This document shows, piece after piece, positions 1 to 12,120 of a DNA stretch of 64,000 bases. The first letter of the stretch is position 1. Each line of letters begins with the position of its first letter. The position numbers were made by a program, and so were the translations under genes. Below the pieces are notes generated by a model. It searched no databases. It worked only from the letters and a program-made list of their open reading frames with translations, and was not told the origin of the DNA. Source of the DNA: Ophiura sarsii (Eukaryota; Echinodermata; Ophiuroidea; Amphilepidida; Ophiuridae); assembly GCA_035610835.1 (NCBI GenBank), contig CM069447.1, positions 40,413,437 through 40,477,436 on the forward strand. The letters run 5' to 3'.

Positions 1-860
1 CGCCTTTCAACAAGTTTCAATTTGAAAAAAAATTAATCCAAACAATATATGCGAGCAATAATGACAAGAACTTCATAAACATAAATTCCGAACAATGCTA
101 ATTTTTAAAGCATTCAAACTCAAATAACTTGTTTCAGTGTATAATATAATAACACCAAACAAAAAAATTCTTTTAAATTTACGACCAAAGATGTATCCAG
201 CTGGCCAATTCAATTGTAAAGGTAGGGCTTCTTATTTGCATCATTTAAGAATCACAATAACTAAATATTACTATCTAAATACAGAAATGTTGGCCTATTG
301 AATAACATGTTAGTCATGTTCATTAGGCTCATTGAATATTAACGTGTAAATATTATTCATTGGGCACATAAAGTGGCAACTTTCCAACAAGATTATGTTT
401 AAACTTTGCAAGCAAGCCCATCGCATTATCATGTAAATTGACAACGCCTGGTTTTATAAGGAAGTGCAGTGGCGTACCCAGGGGGTCGGGGGGGGGGGGG
501 GGGGGGGAGGGGGGGGGGGGGAGGGGGGGGGGGCGTCGATACATTTCTGATTTTAACCATGCGATTTTTTTCCGGCCGGTTTTGAGGCTTACGTCACTCC
601 TACACATTGACCCTGTAACTTGAATATATAATAAACTTGAATTGTAATTTCTTGGCTTTTTGGTATATGAGATAACGCAAATTGTCTCTGTCTAAACATC
701 TCAATTGAGACAAAGGAAATACAACTTCGAGATAACCAAAGTTGTAAAAACTATATACAAAGTGCAAACATATCATCCAAAAGAAATAACCTAACACCAG
801 GTCAATGTAGGCCTATGTCTATACAACCAGTACAAATAAAACATTGAAATAGTCTTACCT
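1..860. other. Non-coding start of window with a G-rich tract
   Basis: No convincing coding sequence. A nearly pure G tract runs from about 482 to 531, directly after the phrase gcagtggcgtacccag. Similar cagtggcg phrases next to G or C runs recur in this window (near 42770-42850), so this looks like part of a dispersed repeat. The proline-rich or glycine-rich reading frames across the tract are artefacts of the homopolymer. Confidence 0.5.
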
Positions 861-1096
861 GTTGATGTAAATTGAGATATTTTGGGTGATGATGCTGTGT
901 TATAGAGGAATCGTCACCAAGATAACGTTGTGTTCTTGGTGGAAGAAAGTATCATGAGCCAGTAAGCAGTGGTGTGTAGTTACATCCCTAAAACTATTTA
1001 ACATGACAATGACAATTGAAGGGACAGTGCACTGGACCATGAGGGCAGTAATAAAACAAAGTCTTGTTTGGCTTTAACCTATTTTAATGGTTGGGT
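861..1096 (+). repeat. Dispersed repeat, copy 1 of 2
   Basis: About 235 bp closely matching 3193-3425 in the same orientation, starting gttgatgtaaattgagat and ending near taatggttggg. Differences are substitutions and short indels. No open frame is conserved between the copies. The family is not recognised. Confidence 0.8.
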
Positions 1097-1312
1097 TACA
1101 CTCTCCCCTCCTTAGAGAAAAAAAAATCATCATATTTTGTATGACTGATTTTTGTTATGTTTGACATCAGAGTTCCTCTTTTGTAGGGTGCATAGACTCG
1201 TGACATCTATTCATCGTGGCATTCATTAACGTCATATGTTTATTTTCTCTGGTTAAATGTACATTGTCTATTGTGTTAATATAATTTTGTAATATAATAT
1301 TACAGGTATCGT

Positions 1313-1975
1313 TTAAGTGAGCTTCAAATGTATTTTCAATCCTTTTAAACCGTCGGAAAACAACGGAGGGAGGGCGTTTATGATGCCATATGAAAGTGCA
1401 TTTCCGTTGTCGGGACGGGAGGTGATAAGGGCATGAACGAGAATTGAAGCTGTGTCATCAGACAAGAATTTCCTGGTTGAAGATATATAACGAATTTGAA
1501 AATATGCTGACTGCCATATGATCTTCACTTGTTCAGCTATTTTCATGTTTTCATCAAGGACACTGACAGGTTTCGAGCAGAATGTGCAGACGTGATATTT
1601 ACATTAGCAATCTGTATATGATTGTCTCTCTGATATTAGTGTGCATTCTTGGAGTTGTGAACATGATAAGTTCCATTTTGTCATCGTTTAGTTTTAATTT
1701 GTTTAACGTCATCCAAGACTTGATATCTGCGACACAGTTTTCAATTTTAGAGCGCACATATGACTCATTACCCGGTGATTTTAAATCATATGAAAAATAA
1801 ACTGTGTGTCATCTGCATAAATGTGCACATTAAGTTTACGGTTACGTGCAATGTCTGCGATAGGGCCAGAATATATTGTGAAAAGCAAGGGCCCCAGCAC
1901 AGATCCTTGGGATTTTAGCGGGTGGGACGTGTCCATTTGGAGGTACGTCACCCTCTTGGTCCTGTGCAACATCAC
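1313..1975 (-). pseudogene. Decayed CR1/L2-like LINE reverse transcriptase fragment
   Basis: Three minus-strand pieces in different frames line up with the second half of a CR1/L2-type non-LTR reverse transcriptase. The first (1975 down to about 1781) contains QGSVLGPLLFTIY and the catalytic box YADDTQ. The second (about 1720-1600) reads IKSWMTLNKLKLNDDK, the usual block after the YADD box. The third (1546-1313) contains RKFLSDDTASILVHALITSR, which matches the thumb region. Frameshifts and stops separate the pieces, so it is inactive. The N-terminal endonuclease is absent. The CR1/L2 assignment rests on motif style only. Confidence 0.8.
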
Positions 1976-2401
1976 CTACAGATAAAATTTAACAATATAA
2001 TGGGACAAACTAAACATCATTCGTAGTGTGATGTCAATAAATTGTTCGTTACAAACAAATGATGAACTCTGTATTGTGATCTTCACTCAAAGTATAAAAA
2101 ATACCTTCTCAAGGAAGGAAACCTCAAATCCGAGAACACATTAACGTTCTGATTTTGGACCACCAACTGTAGAAGTATTAATGTATACATTAACTGATTT
2201 GACAATCAGTAGCACGACTTCACGTTGGCGCTACATTTGGGTCCTCTTACCCACTCACCATTGTGTTTAGTGGCTTTAAGAGGTGGGGTTCGTTATACTA
2301 TAATTATGTGGTAATGTTAAAGAAACTAAACAAATTAAACTCCAATGTACGCACTCATCATGTTGCTTGTCAGAAGAGGTTCACACTATTTTTGTTTACA
2401 G

Positions 2402-3036
2402 ATATGAAGAGGTATTTTGCAAAAGGGCTATGGTGCATTTTTTCAAAAAATGAGTTTGATATAGAAATGTATAGGGAAAAATCATATGTTTCAAGGAAAC
2501 AAAGTCATTTTTTTCAAAAAAACCTACATCTCATTGTAAACAGCCATTGAAATTGTTGTTTTGTTGCAAAAGGGCCTGTATCCAGAATTAAATCGGGATA
2601 CAGGCCCTTTTGCAACAAAACAACAACTTCAATGGCTGTTTACAATGAGATGTAGGTATTTTTGAAAAAAATGACTTTATTTCCTTGAAACATATGATTG
2701 TGACCTATACATTTCAATATCAAACCTATTTATTTGAAATGATTAAAATAAATGATTTTTTGTGTGTGGTATTTTTTCTTTATGTACAAACAGATGGAGT
2801 TTTGTTGCAAAAGGGCCTACATCCAAATTTTCAAAAAATGTAAACATGATTTAAAAAAAAATTAAAACTAGCACATTTAAAATTTATTTCAATTTCAATT
2901 AGTATGTAGTGTACCTCTTTCATAATCCATTCAGTTTTTCAATTGCTCAACTTGAATATTTAGAAACAGTTTTTTGACTTTTTCTCAATAAGAGCCAAAG
3001 TGGATGTAGGCCCTTTTGCAAAATACCTCTTCATAT
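2402..3036. mobile_element. Foldback element with nested palindrome
   Basis: The ends are 27-bp inverted repeats (2402-2428 and 3010-3036) containing gaagaggtattttgcaaaag. Inside, about 2453-2585 and 2592-2725 form a second near-perfect palindrome centred near 2588. The phrase ttgcaaaagggcc appears five times in both orientations (near 2418, 2564, 2606, 2803 and 3012). A 95-aa frame at 2263-2550 crosses this structure and is not a gene. This is probably a non-autonomous DNA element; the superfamily is unknown. Confidence 0.75.
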
Positions 3037-3192
3037 ACAAATATTTACCGTACAAGTATGGTTATTATGAGCTCATTTTTTAAGTGCACTGATCTAATGT
3101 TTATTATACTCGAGTTGTATCGTCGTCATCCGGTTCCCGTCATAGGTACTTGGTCATCATGGTCATCTGCAGCCAGGGCCGGCTGATTAGCT

Positions 3193-3425
3193 GTTGATGT
3201 AAATTGAGATAGTTTGGGTGATGATGCTGTGTTATAGAGGAATCGTCACCCAGAGATGTTGTCTTCTTGTTGGAAGAAAGAATCATGAGCTAGTCAGCAG
3301 TGGTGTATAGTTACATCGCTAAACCTATTTAACATGACAAACAATTGAAGGGACAGTGCAGCGACCAAGAGGGCAATATTTAAATAAAGTCTTGTTTAGC
3401 TTTAACCCATAGTAATGGTTGGGAT
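3193..3425 (+). repeat. Dispersed repeat, copy 2 of 2
   Basis: Second copy of the sequence at 861-1096, same orientation. It starts after agggccggctgattagct and ends at taatggttggg. Confidence 0.8.
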
Positions 3426-3436
3426 AATTAAGATAT

Positions 3437-3770
3437 CATTTATAATATAGAGGTTGTAAACCATTTTAAATCAAGTTCATGTCATATTGTAAGTATTCAA
3501 TAGCGGAAATTGTAGTATTAGGCCCAAAATGCTCCAAAAATAGCTGATACCAGAAAGAATACACATTCTATTTCATTTCATTATCTGTGAATTTTCAATC
3601 AGTCATTGAAGGTAGTGGCTTCAAAGACCTGGAGAAAATCACATGTGAAATCACCCTAAAGTTGCACATTTTGGGCATGTAGAAGGTAAGGATATAATAT
3701 GTCAAGTTCCAACATAAGTCGTACCGTTTAAAAGAAAGCAGTACACCCATACCATTACAAAAACCTTCAT
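3437..3770 (+). repeat. Dispersed repeat interrupted by a LINE
   Basis: Matches two blocks near 46535-46690 and 47418-47610 in the same orientation; the second locus carries about 730 bp of extra sequence between the blocks. Here the repeat stops at about 3770, where the 3' tail of a minus-strand LINE begins. In the later copy a frame reads GGGFKDLENITCVNTLKL; here a single-base difference shifts that frame and gives a stop. Confidence 0.7.
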
Positions 3771-4790
3771 ATTGTTATTATTATTATTGATATTTTATTC
3801 AGAAGCATCTCGTGGCCCGCAGGCCAAATTACATGCTAATATACAATATTAAAATTACGATATAAAAATGCACACTAACAACATCAAAATATTGCACTTG
3901 TAGGATTGAAGCACAATTTACAAATAAAGATATATTAAAGATAAAATGTACACAAATTAAGAAATAACAAAATGTCACACATCATGGAACTTTACTGCGC
4001 GACCAGTCGTGAGAGATAATGGGTACCTAATCATTTAAAATATTTACAAAATAAGGAACAGGACTATTTTGGAAACGCTGAGTCCTACAATGAAATTGGG
4101 TAAAGTTGCCACTATTACGAAGTGATCTGTCATGACACTCCAGTCTGGTAGGAGGAGGAGAGATTTTGTCCTCTCATTTTTAGGAAGCCCTTCAGCAAAT
4201 CTTCGACAATGCCCCTCCCTTCTTCCAGACAAGGTGTCAAAATGGCAATTACCCAAGGATTCATCATAAGACTCAGCGTATTCAAGAATCGGTCTTACAT
4301 AGCCACCGTATACTACGCAGAGCTCCTTGCTGCTAAAACCAAAACGTTTGAGGGTCCGCAGCATGAACAACCTTTTATTGGCTTTCTTAAGCATATTGTC
4401 AACCTGTGTGTTCCACTTAAGGTCGTTTTGGAGAAACAGGCCTAAAACCTTGGCTTCAGCAACGCGGGAGAGTGGATCGGTACCGATTCTTAAATCACAC
4501 TGCAGGGGAGTTTTGCCAAAATATACCTGAAGGGCCTGACACTTGGAGGGATTCAACTTGAGCATATTATCCTTTGCCCACTTGGTAAATTCATCAAGAT
4601 CAGCCTGCAGTAGTCTAGAAGGATAGTCAGAACAAGTAACATTATGTGTAAATGTCAAGTCATCAACATACTTTAGACCAGTTGCCCCACATTCCCCTAA
4701 GCCTATCGGACCACTAGTGGCATAGAGGTGGCTCAGTAGCATCGGCAACCACTTGTTACCAGATAATGGACCACTATTCGATCTTTGCAA
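3771..4790 (-). pseudogene. 5'-truncated LINE reverse transcriptase (Jockey/CR1/Rex-like group)
   Basis: A minus-strand frame of 248 aa (4790-4044) holds the catalytic box YVDD (KYVDDLTF), then a block with LQADLDEFTKWAKDNMLKLN, KVLGLFLQNDLKW, and the thumb-type KKANKRLFMLRTLKRFG with VRPILEYA. These are standard for the second half of a non-LTR reverse transcriptase. After LEYA the usual run is missing, and the frame resumes in a block like the common RR-E-C-FA tail, so there is an internal deletion. The N-terminal endonuclease and RT motifs before YVDD are absent. The 3' end carries an (AAT)-type tail at about 3775-3800, as expected for a minus-strand LINE insertion. Probably inactive. Clade uncertain. 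Confidence 0.85.
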
Positions 4791-5166
4791 CCGATCAGTG
4801 GTGTACAGCGGTCTACCGCTTTCGGCCCGCCAACAAATTGCAGATAATAAACCTAGAGCAGGTACTAATCGTTATATGCCACTGCTGAGCTTCGGTGGTT
4901 CACTGTCCAAGTTTCGGTGGTAGCCGATCAGTGGTGTCACTGCTAAACCGCCATCGGCCCACCAACAAATTACAGAACTTGAACCCAAAGCATGTACGCC
5001 ACTGCTGAACCGAAAGCGGGGTACTCTCCAAGTGTCGGTGGCAACGGATCAGCGGTATTCTACCGCTACTTGCCAACCAACGAATGGTAGATATTGAACA
5101 GAGATCACGCTACAATCGTATGTCACTGCTAAACCGAATGTGGGTCACTCACCAAAACGCTATTGG
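4791..5166 (+). repeat. Three diverged tandem units of about 121-133 bp
   Basis: Units start near 4791, 4924 and 5045 with c(c/g)gatcag(t/c)ggt, and share ccaaca(a)a, a cactgct(g/a)a block and a final cggtgg or similar. Identity is moderate. The array begins where the 5'-truncated LINE stops. Confidence 0.7.
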
Positions 5167-6743
5167 CTCGTGATAAGATAAGTTTAGGCTTTTGAATGTA
5201 CTTTCACCGACAATCATTATATGCCAAAGTTGAATACCCACGGCTACAATAACGGTCGATTTGGGCCTACGTCGGCAACTCGACTCGACCCGACATATAG
5301 CATTATAATACACTAGTTTCATTATATTAAACTATTATTATAATTTCAAAATGCAAATTTACAAACTAGATACAGCACTATCTAGTAAGCACTTCTATAT
5401 TTAGGCATTCAAAATGATTTAATTAACTGGAACATTTCAAAAGAAACAACGTATGAAGTGGCCTAAAGGATAAAGCACCATACTCACAATACAGAGGTCC
5501 GAGGTTCAATCCCCGATTAATATGACAGATGAAATTACAAGAGACTAACTAATGCAATATATACATGTAAGTTCCTGTATATCATTTTGATCCTATTGAA
5601 TTAATATAATGAATCCTTTGAATCTGTTATGTGGGTCAGAATAAATTAAGATGACACACCTGTGCTGCATATACCATAGTATGCTTTTACTTCACATAAC
5701 ACTAGAGACTCAACGATTGGTAAGTTAACACTTATATATCGACCAAAAAGGTTACACGGCACTCTTATTCTCTGGTCTGCATTGATCTGGTCGGCATACA
5801 CCACCATTGGACATGCAGGATTATTCGTTATATTCTCATTGTTTCAATGCGTACAGTCGCTCCAGAAAGGCGTTCCTCTGTTGGATATTATGTAATATTT
5901 GTAAATAAAGTTAAATCATGTATGACGAACGTAGATATTAATCCATTGTTAACCGTGTTATAAGGTCTTAATTAGTATCATATAACATAATTCAAAATTG
6001 ATTCCACAAACAGCAAGACATCCTTCATAAATAGCATTACACCTTTCAATCAAACATTCCCCTAATCATCAAATCTCTAAAAACAACATGGAAACCGATC
6101 CATGTTTTAGAAGAACAGCCCGTATTTCCCCATTCCCCACCAATTCCCATTCCCCATCCATGAACATTGAGTTAGGATTGTGCACTCTACGATATAATAC
6201 ATATACACTTACTGCAGCAATCCACTCTGTTGTAGAGGACCACGTGACCTATACATCTCGACGTTCGTTGATCTACCCGCCACCAAGGGTAGACTCCATT
6301 GATTAACGCTAGAAATTAAAATATGTAGAAATATCATTTCAATATCATATCAATATCAAGCGCTGACTCCATTATAAACACCGCACAAACATAAAGTGTC
6401 CATTTTTTGCGGCGCCCTGTGTTTAATTCTTAGAACCCTTACTAAATTCAACAAGTGGGAAAGAACAGGCATCTCCTTCAGCGCATTTTGACACATCATT
6501 TGTCACAATAGCACAAAGAATAAAAAAATGATGTTCGTTTCGGTGTTCCATTCGGAAGGGGACATATATAATATATTGTTGGGTATTTATTTTTTTTATT
6601 TTTTTATTTCAAACAAGTGTAATTAAATGTGCCACTCACATCAGCTAGATATAGAGACCCGTATTCGCGTACGTATTTGAAAAAGGTTCTAAGCTTAACA
6701 CGCATTTAACTTTGACACATCGTTTAGTCTGAGACTTTTTGTA
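5167..6743. other. Non-coding stretch before the assembly gap
   Basis: AT-rich sequence with no supported gene apart from the tRNA-like sequence annotated separately. A 72-aa frame at 6088-6306 has no recognisable domain and no splice context, so it is treated as chance. Confidence 0.5.
5452..5520 (+). repeat. tRNA-like sequence (SINE head or tRNA pseudogene)
   Basis: An A-box-like TGGCCTAAAGG at 5459-5469 and a B-box-like GGTTCAATCCC at 5503-5513 have normal tRNA spacing. The anticodon stem pairs poorly and the acceptor stem is not convincing, so a functional tRNA is unlikely. The anticodon loop would read CTCACAA. Confidence 0.6.
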
Positions 6744-6843
6744 NNNNNNNNNNNNNNNNNNNNNNNNNNNNNNNNNNNNNNNNNNNNNNNNNNNNNNNNN
6801 NNNNNNNNNNNNNNNNNNNNNNNNNNNNNNNNNNNNNNNNNNN
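6744..6843. other. Assembly gap of 100 N
   Basis: Exactly 100 unknown bases, a common placeholder length for a gap of unknown size. It removes the second half of the C-type lectin exon that starts at 7007 on the minus strand. Confidence 0.98.
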
Positions 6844-7007
6844 TGTTATGTTGAATAAATTACCGGCCATGAAGTCTTGTTCTTCAGCGCTGTGAATACT
6901 CGCTAAAAAGGCACCCTTAGACTGGCAGTCTGTTTCGGCTTGGCTAAAGGTCCCTTTAGATGTGTGAGCGAAATGGTAGCTGAAATCTCCATTTATGATC
7001 CAAACAG
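6844..7007 (-). CDS. C-type lectin-like domain exon, cut by the gap
   Basis: Minus-strand translation gives the N-terminal half of a C-type lectin-like domain: a tryptophan near the start, GDFSYHF, then TFSQAETDCQSKGAFLASI followed by EEQDFM. This is the usual first-helix region with its conserved cysteine and the A-x-L-A-S-I-x-S-x-x-E-x-x-F pattern. An acceptor site (attccag) lies just upstream at 7010-7008 and gives a phase-1 start, as in most animal lectin-domain exons. The domain then runs into the 100-N gap, so the calcium-binding and C-terminal cysteine region cannot be judged. It probably encodes part of a secreted or membrane-bound recognition protein. It may belong with the PAN exon at 11345-11616 and the signal-peptide exon at 12235-12261, all on the same strand, but the splice phases do not settle this. 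Confidence 0.8.
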
Positions 7008-7062
7008 CTGGAATATAATAACCAATTAACATTAAACTTGGTTAAGGCCTTGACCAACATTA

Positions 7063-7380
7063 GGTGTTTCCATAAGGAACCCCCTTTTTCTGACACCCAT
7101 GATTTTTTTTGTGACCCCAGACTTCTGGTACAGGGTGTGACCCGGCAGCAATGTGAAATATTGATCCTTGACCCAATACCAACATAACCAGACCATCAAA
7201 CCTTGTGTACCTTTTCAGCCGAATAAACGCTCCGGGCTCCCGGCCTAAATTGGTATTGTCTCAGCTGGAGTTTTTTTATTGACTAAAAATCCATAAATTA
7301 AAAAAAAGAAATGTCAAAAGTATGTCAGAAAAAAGTGTGTCAGGGGTGTCAGAAAAAAGGGGTCACCTTATAGAAACACC
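7063..7380. mobile_element. Short TIR element (MITE-like)
   Basis: Inverted ends of about 36 bp lie at 7063-7098 and 7344-7380 (ggtgtttcc-ataagg ... cttatagaaacacc, with ttctgacaccc inside). The interior is non-coding. It lies in the possible intron between the lectin and PAN exons. Confidence 0.75.
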
Positions 7381-7829
7381 CTTAAATTATTGTGTGTTTG
7401 AGTAACCATATAATGTTATGGAAGTATAAAGATATTTTAAAGATAATATACATTAAATAGAATATCCCGGGCTAAAAAAAGTATTGATATTTTTAGATAT
7501 CGTATCTGCACTAGCAAATCTAGTGAGTGCAATAACATAGCAAGTGGCAGATACGAAAAGGACCCTGGCTAACATTACAAGATATGAATGCTCGAAAAAT
7601 ATTTAAAAGAGTACAGTTACAGTGATGGCCTGAAACTCTTAACAGCAATATGGAAATCATGCAAGCGCACAGAGGTTAATAAAGTCAATATTTATTTTGG
7701 ATTTTATGATTTTGTTTGCGTATTTACAACACTTTGAAGGGGAAATCCGATATTTCGACAACATAATGTACTCTCTTTGACCCCTCTTTCAAGCCTATTT
7801 TTTCTTCTCATAACTTGTTATGACGTACA
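7381..7829. other. Non-coding stretch
   Basis: AT-rich, with no supported gene or clear repeat structure. It may be intron of the minus-strand PAN/lectin gene. Confidence 0.4.
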
Positions 7830-10105
7830 ACAAGGAGGAGACCACCCATGGTAGCACCTCTATAGAGTAGCATGTCGAGTATCATAAAGTGTGACGGGGT
7901 AACCGACTTGTGTGATAAATGAGTAAAACGTCCTGGTCTACCTTCCCGTGGTAGGGTTGTTAACTTGCTGCCTAGACAGCAAGGACAAACAGACCAGGGT
8001 GGCTAGGAGAGGAAAGCCTCACCGCCTAGCTAGTTAAATAAGCGAAACCTACGCAAGATGAAACTACAAAATAAAAGCACCAGGGTTAGAGCCCCTGCTA
8101 CTAGACACCAGCCAGCTTTTCCACTGGGCCTACAACCAGTACTGTAGTGCAACATGACGCAGCAATCCCAAACCTAAAAGGAAGGTTTGATGATTCTCCT
8201 AACACAGGACCAGCACCAAGCCAACCCCCTATTTGAAGGATTGATGCCGACAAGCCAATGGAAAAGGAGGTACTAATTACTACCAGAAAGACAATTGGTA
8301 TCGGTACGTGGGTACGTGGAACGTACGAACACTATACCAAGGTGGGAAACTTGAATTCCTACTCAACCATTTGGACCAGTTCCGTTGGAAGATCCTGGGC
8401 GTTAGCGAAACCAACTGGACAGATTCGGGAGAATTTACAACCGATGGATACACAATTCTATGGTCAGGAAAATACACCATCCACCGAGCAGGTTTAGCAT
8501 TTATCCTCACGCATTATGCTCAAAAGGCGTTGTTGGGATACAACCCAATCTCCCCTCGAATTATATTAGCAATATTCAAGACAAAGACCGGAGCCACCAC
8601 TATCATACAAGTCTATGCTCCAATACTAGCAGACTCGGAATCAGAAGTGGATGAATTCTACGACCAACTCGAAGCGGAGAATAATACCACCCCGAAATCA
8701 GACATCCTAATGATAATAGGTGATCTAAATGCCAAAGTAGGAGATGACTATTCCAAATGGAGTGACGTCATTGGTCATCATGGCTATAGTAAAATGGAAG
8801 CCAGAGGAGAAAAACTTACCATACAATACCATAAAGAAAATCACAGGAAAAAGGACAGTGAGAATGCAATCAGTCAAAGACAAAAAAAGGCGCCAATCTA
8901 ACCGATTTAAAAAATGACAAAAAGCGGTGGAAAGAAAACTCCCAGGACCTCTATAACCACCACAATCCCATAAACGTGTGACTCAATACCACACATGGCA
9001 AGCTCGGACGAGGAACCCCCAATTCATACAAAAAGAAGTCGCCAATGCTATTAGAAGCATGTCAGAAGAAAAAGCTCAAGGCTTTGACTGTATTACTTCT
9101 GAAGAAGTGAAAGCATCTGGAAAGACAGGAATATAAATACTACACAAATTATGTTGCAAGATGAATCAGCCTTTTTCAGTCAATTGAGCAAAATACTCAT
9201 CTAAATCTTCAAAAACGAACTCAAAAGAAATCTGAGGAAATACTATCCCAGACAGGCTTTAGACCAGGAAGGTCTACTGTGGATCAATTTTTTACACTGA
9301 AACAGATTTCAGAAAAGTACCTGGAAAATAACAGAGACCTATTATATACTGCAGCTGCTACGTGGACTTTAAAGCTTTTGATAGTGTATGGCAAAACGGC
9401 ATATGGAAAGCAATTGCATTCTTGGGATTCCCAGACAAGATCATCCGCCTACTAAAGGCTCTTTACAGCAAATCACAAAGCTCGGTGAAAGTAAACGGAG
9501 AGCTTACAGACTGGTTTGCAACCGAAGTTGGAGTTCGTCAGGGCTGCATAATTTCTCCACTCCTATTCAATATCATACTCGAGTTGGTAATGCCTGCTGT
9601 TGTCAAACCTCCGCATCGCAGATGATATTGCCATTATAGCTAAAAACGAGACAGATCTGCAAACACGAGTGAACAAAGTTCACAAGTACAGCACAAATAT
9701 TGGCCTCAAAATTAACATAGCCAAATCAGAGGTACAAGTTATCAGCTGGAGAGACACTGATATTAAAAGTAACATAAACAACACTGATCTCAAACAAGTA
9801 GAGCATTTTGTGTACCTTTATGGTAAAATCTCAAAGAAGGGCACCGAAGACATCCAACTCAGAATAGGTAAAGCACTTGGAGCCATGCAAAATCTGAATG
9901 ACATGTTCAACTCCAAAGAGATTTCACGTCCAACTAAAATGGACACGTAAAATTGAGCTGTATTCAACTCTACTAATGTCCATCCGGCTATACGGCTTTG
10001 AAACATGGACTCTAAACAAAGATGACGAGAGCAGGCTACTTGATGTTTGAGATGACCTGCCTAAGAAAATTACTAGGCAAAACCATTCGATGCCTAATTG
10101 CATTC
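7830..10105 (+). pseudogene. Degraded RTE-like LINE (endonuclease and reverse transcriptase)
   Basis: From 8308 the plus strand encodes an AP-type endonuclease. It begins GTWNVRTL and continues with LGVSETNWT, an IQVYAPI block and GDLNAKVG, in the style of RTE elements and the RTE-derived CFDP2 family. The endonuclease frame ends near 8901, before its C-terminal catalytic part. The RT follows in shifted frames: AIRSMSEEKAQGFD (near 9047), GFRPGRSTVDQFF (near 9250), VDFKAFDSVWQ (9362 on), VRQGCIISPLLFN (near 9530), then ADDIAIIAKNE (9606 on), and finally IRLYGFETWTL (near 9976). Several frameshifts and a deletion between the endonuclease and RT show that it is dead. The upstream stretch from about 7830 is non-coding and may be the 5' UTR; that boundary is a guess. 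Sequence similarity stops near 10105. Confidence 0.85.
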
Positions 10106-11344
10106 AATATAATAATTGTATGTAATTACACGCATTTGTATCAGCAAAACTTTATTATTTCTCTACATCATCAAGCTAAACATCACAAAATTACTTTGGT
10201 GCCAATCGTAAAAGTCTATGACACTTATACGTACAAGGTAAACATACTGCATGGATACCAGAATGATATGCGTTTGGGTTCTATTCAGTGAAGCTCATGA
10301 TTAAGTTTTATATAACAAAGGATGATGTATTTGTTGACGATTTCTGTTATTAACACTGTCAACGCGGCTTTTGGTTTTACCAAATACAAAACAGAGTTTT
10401 CAGAAACCTGTAACTATAAAAATAGATATCTGGAATGAAGAAGCATTAAATTTAGAAGATAATATTTTAAAAATGGGGTATTTATTATCATACTACTTTA
10501 TGAAGCCTATTATGAGCCCATAGCGAACATGCCCCGGCCTATGGACGAACCTGCCCCGGGGTGGGGCAAGCTATCCATTTTGAGGCACTCATCGTTATCC
10601 TTAAGTTTACTCATCCATTTACAGGAAGGCACGGGGCACTGAAATTGTGGTTGTATGTAGCCAAGATATCAATCTTTCATTTAAATATTAACAATTGATG
10701 ATGGCGTATAAGCATGATTCTAGCAGAATCTATGACGAGCGAAACTCAATTAAATACACGCGAGGATCAAGCAAATGATACCAGCTGAGTAAGTGAAATG
10801 AATAAATAATATATAGACTCGGAAAAACTGGCGAGAGTTAAATTAACAAAGACCTTCAAAATGCACTGTCTCGAACACGGACCCTCTCGCATTCGCGGCG
10901 ATTGGTTAATCCACTAGACCACAGGGACTGTACTTACATAGATACCAGACTAGCGAGCACTTATGTATACAAAGTCTTTGTTGAAAGCCTCTAGCAGCCT
11001 CTAATCTATCATTTAATGTTAATAGGTCTATTCAACCTTTAAAGTTGACGTATCTAGCCCGGTCTCTAGGCCATTTCAAATGAAAACGAGGCCAACATTC
11101 CCCGCTCTCCCCTATTCTGCAGACGCCTACCGCGTGAAAAGTGTTAAAACATAGGCCTAGCGTTAGCCAGAATACAAATAAATCACAAGTACACAAAGAA
11201 AACACGCAATGAAATGTTTTTATGAAAGGACTAATCCAAAAACAGCATTCCTTTGTTAGAAAACATATCACGAGTTTCAATGAATAGCAAAACCTATAAT
11301 CTGGTCATCAATTAGTGCTAGTTTTGCAGTGCTGTTTCAGATAC
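10106..11344. other. Non-coding stretch
   Basis: No supported exon. Apart from the tRNA-like piece at 10863-10929 I see only AT-rich sequence and short chance frames (for example 11032-11280 minus). It is probably intron or intergenic to the PAN exon. Confidence 0.4.
10863..10929 (-). repeat. tRNA-like sequence
   Basis: On the minus strand an A-box-like TGGTCTAGTGGATTA (near 10921-10907) and a B-box-like GTGTTCGAGAC (10878-10868) have tRNA spacing. The anticodon stem can form about four pairs, but the loop lacks the expected T at position 33. A SINE head or tRNA pseudogene is more likely than a working tRNA. Confidence 0.55.
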
Positions 11345-11616
11345 CTCATGTCCGTTTTCTTCATGTTGATCATAGTAGTTCCAACCAGAATTCGTTATGT
11401 AATCTAACGGGTAGTCTGCCTTGGTTGCATCGTTGATCACACAGACACGATCCACGTTGTGCCAGTTGAAAGAGACGCACTCCAGCACTCTATTGCAATA
11501 CGTTGCACATCCTAAATAATTACGAGCATTAATGTCACCCTCCAAGATGTGATTTTGCAGCATGAACCCCGCGGCGTGTTGTCTGTATGCGGCCTGAGTG
11601 CACTCTAGTCCCGATA
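11345..11616 (-). CDS. PAN/apple-domain exon
   Basis: The minus strand encodes about 90 residues with the PAN/apple pattern. It has an early cysteine (LECTQAAYRQHAAGF), a central LGCATYCNRVLECVSFNW block with the paired cysteines and C-x-S-F-N motif, then VCVINDATKADY and a final GWNYYDQ. PAN modules bind protein or carbohydrate and occur in secreted proteins. Two starts are possible. An acceptor site ttactag at 11617 would continue from the signal-peptide exon at 12261-12235. Alternatively the upstream ATG at 11641 could give a short hydrophobic leader (MFPCIILLVSG). A donor (GAG then gtatct) follows at 11344; if it is unused, the frame stops 27 nt later. The acceptor frame (phase 1) does not match the phase-0 donor of the candidate first exon, so the gene model is provisional. 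Confidence 0.75.
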
Positions 11617-12120
11617 CTAGTAATATGATACAAGGAAACATGATATGAATATACATGCTTTGCACAATATATCAACTTCGAAAGTTCGATCTTGTAATTA
11701 TATGTATCTACCTAAGAGCAGCAGTCCCCTCAAAATTGCGATTACTCATACCTTACCACAGAATATTTTATTTTCATTGTTGCTATCATACGCAAGCGAA
11801 TATATCAAGAAGCAGGCCTCTTTAATATTTATTGTAGTTAAGATATGTATATACATGTATAATAACGAATAACATAAAGATTAATATAAGTCAAACTGGC
11901 GTTAACGAAATTAACAAATACCTTAAATACACGGTCTTGAACGTTGTCATTTTTAATCATGTGTTTTATGGTAACGCTTATTTTAATTCCGTCGTGTTTG
12001 CCACCTAGTTATTGTGAAGTAAATCCGACACTGAACAAATATCCATTTCCGTAGACATGTAATGGCATTTTCTAATTTCAAGGGTTTTCAAGCCACGGCT
12101 ACATCTTTAGAATTATTATA

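Noticed and set aside
353..623. Proline-rich and glycine-rich frames on both strands
   Set aside because: They exist only because of the poly-G tract at 482-531.
2263..2550. 95-codon plus-strand frame
   Set aside because: It runs through the arm of a palindromic element and has no domain.
5452..5520. Functional tRNA gene
   Set aside because: A- and B-boxes are present, but anticodon and acceptor stems do not pair well; the same holds for the other tRNA-like sequences.
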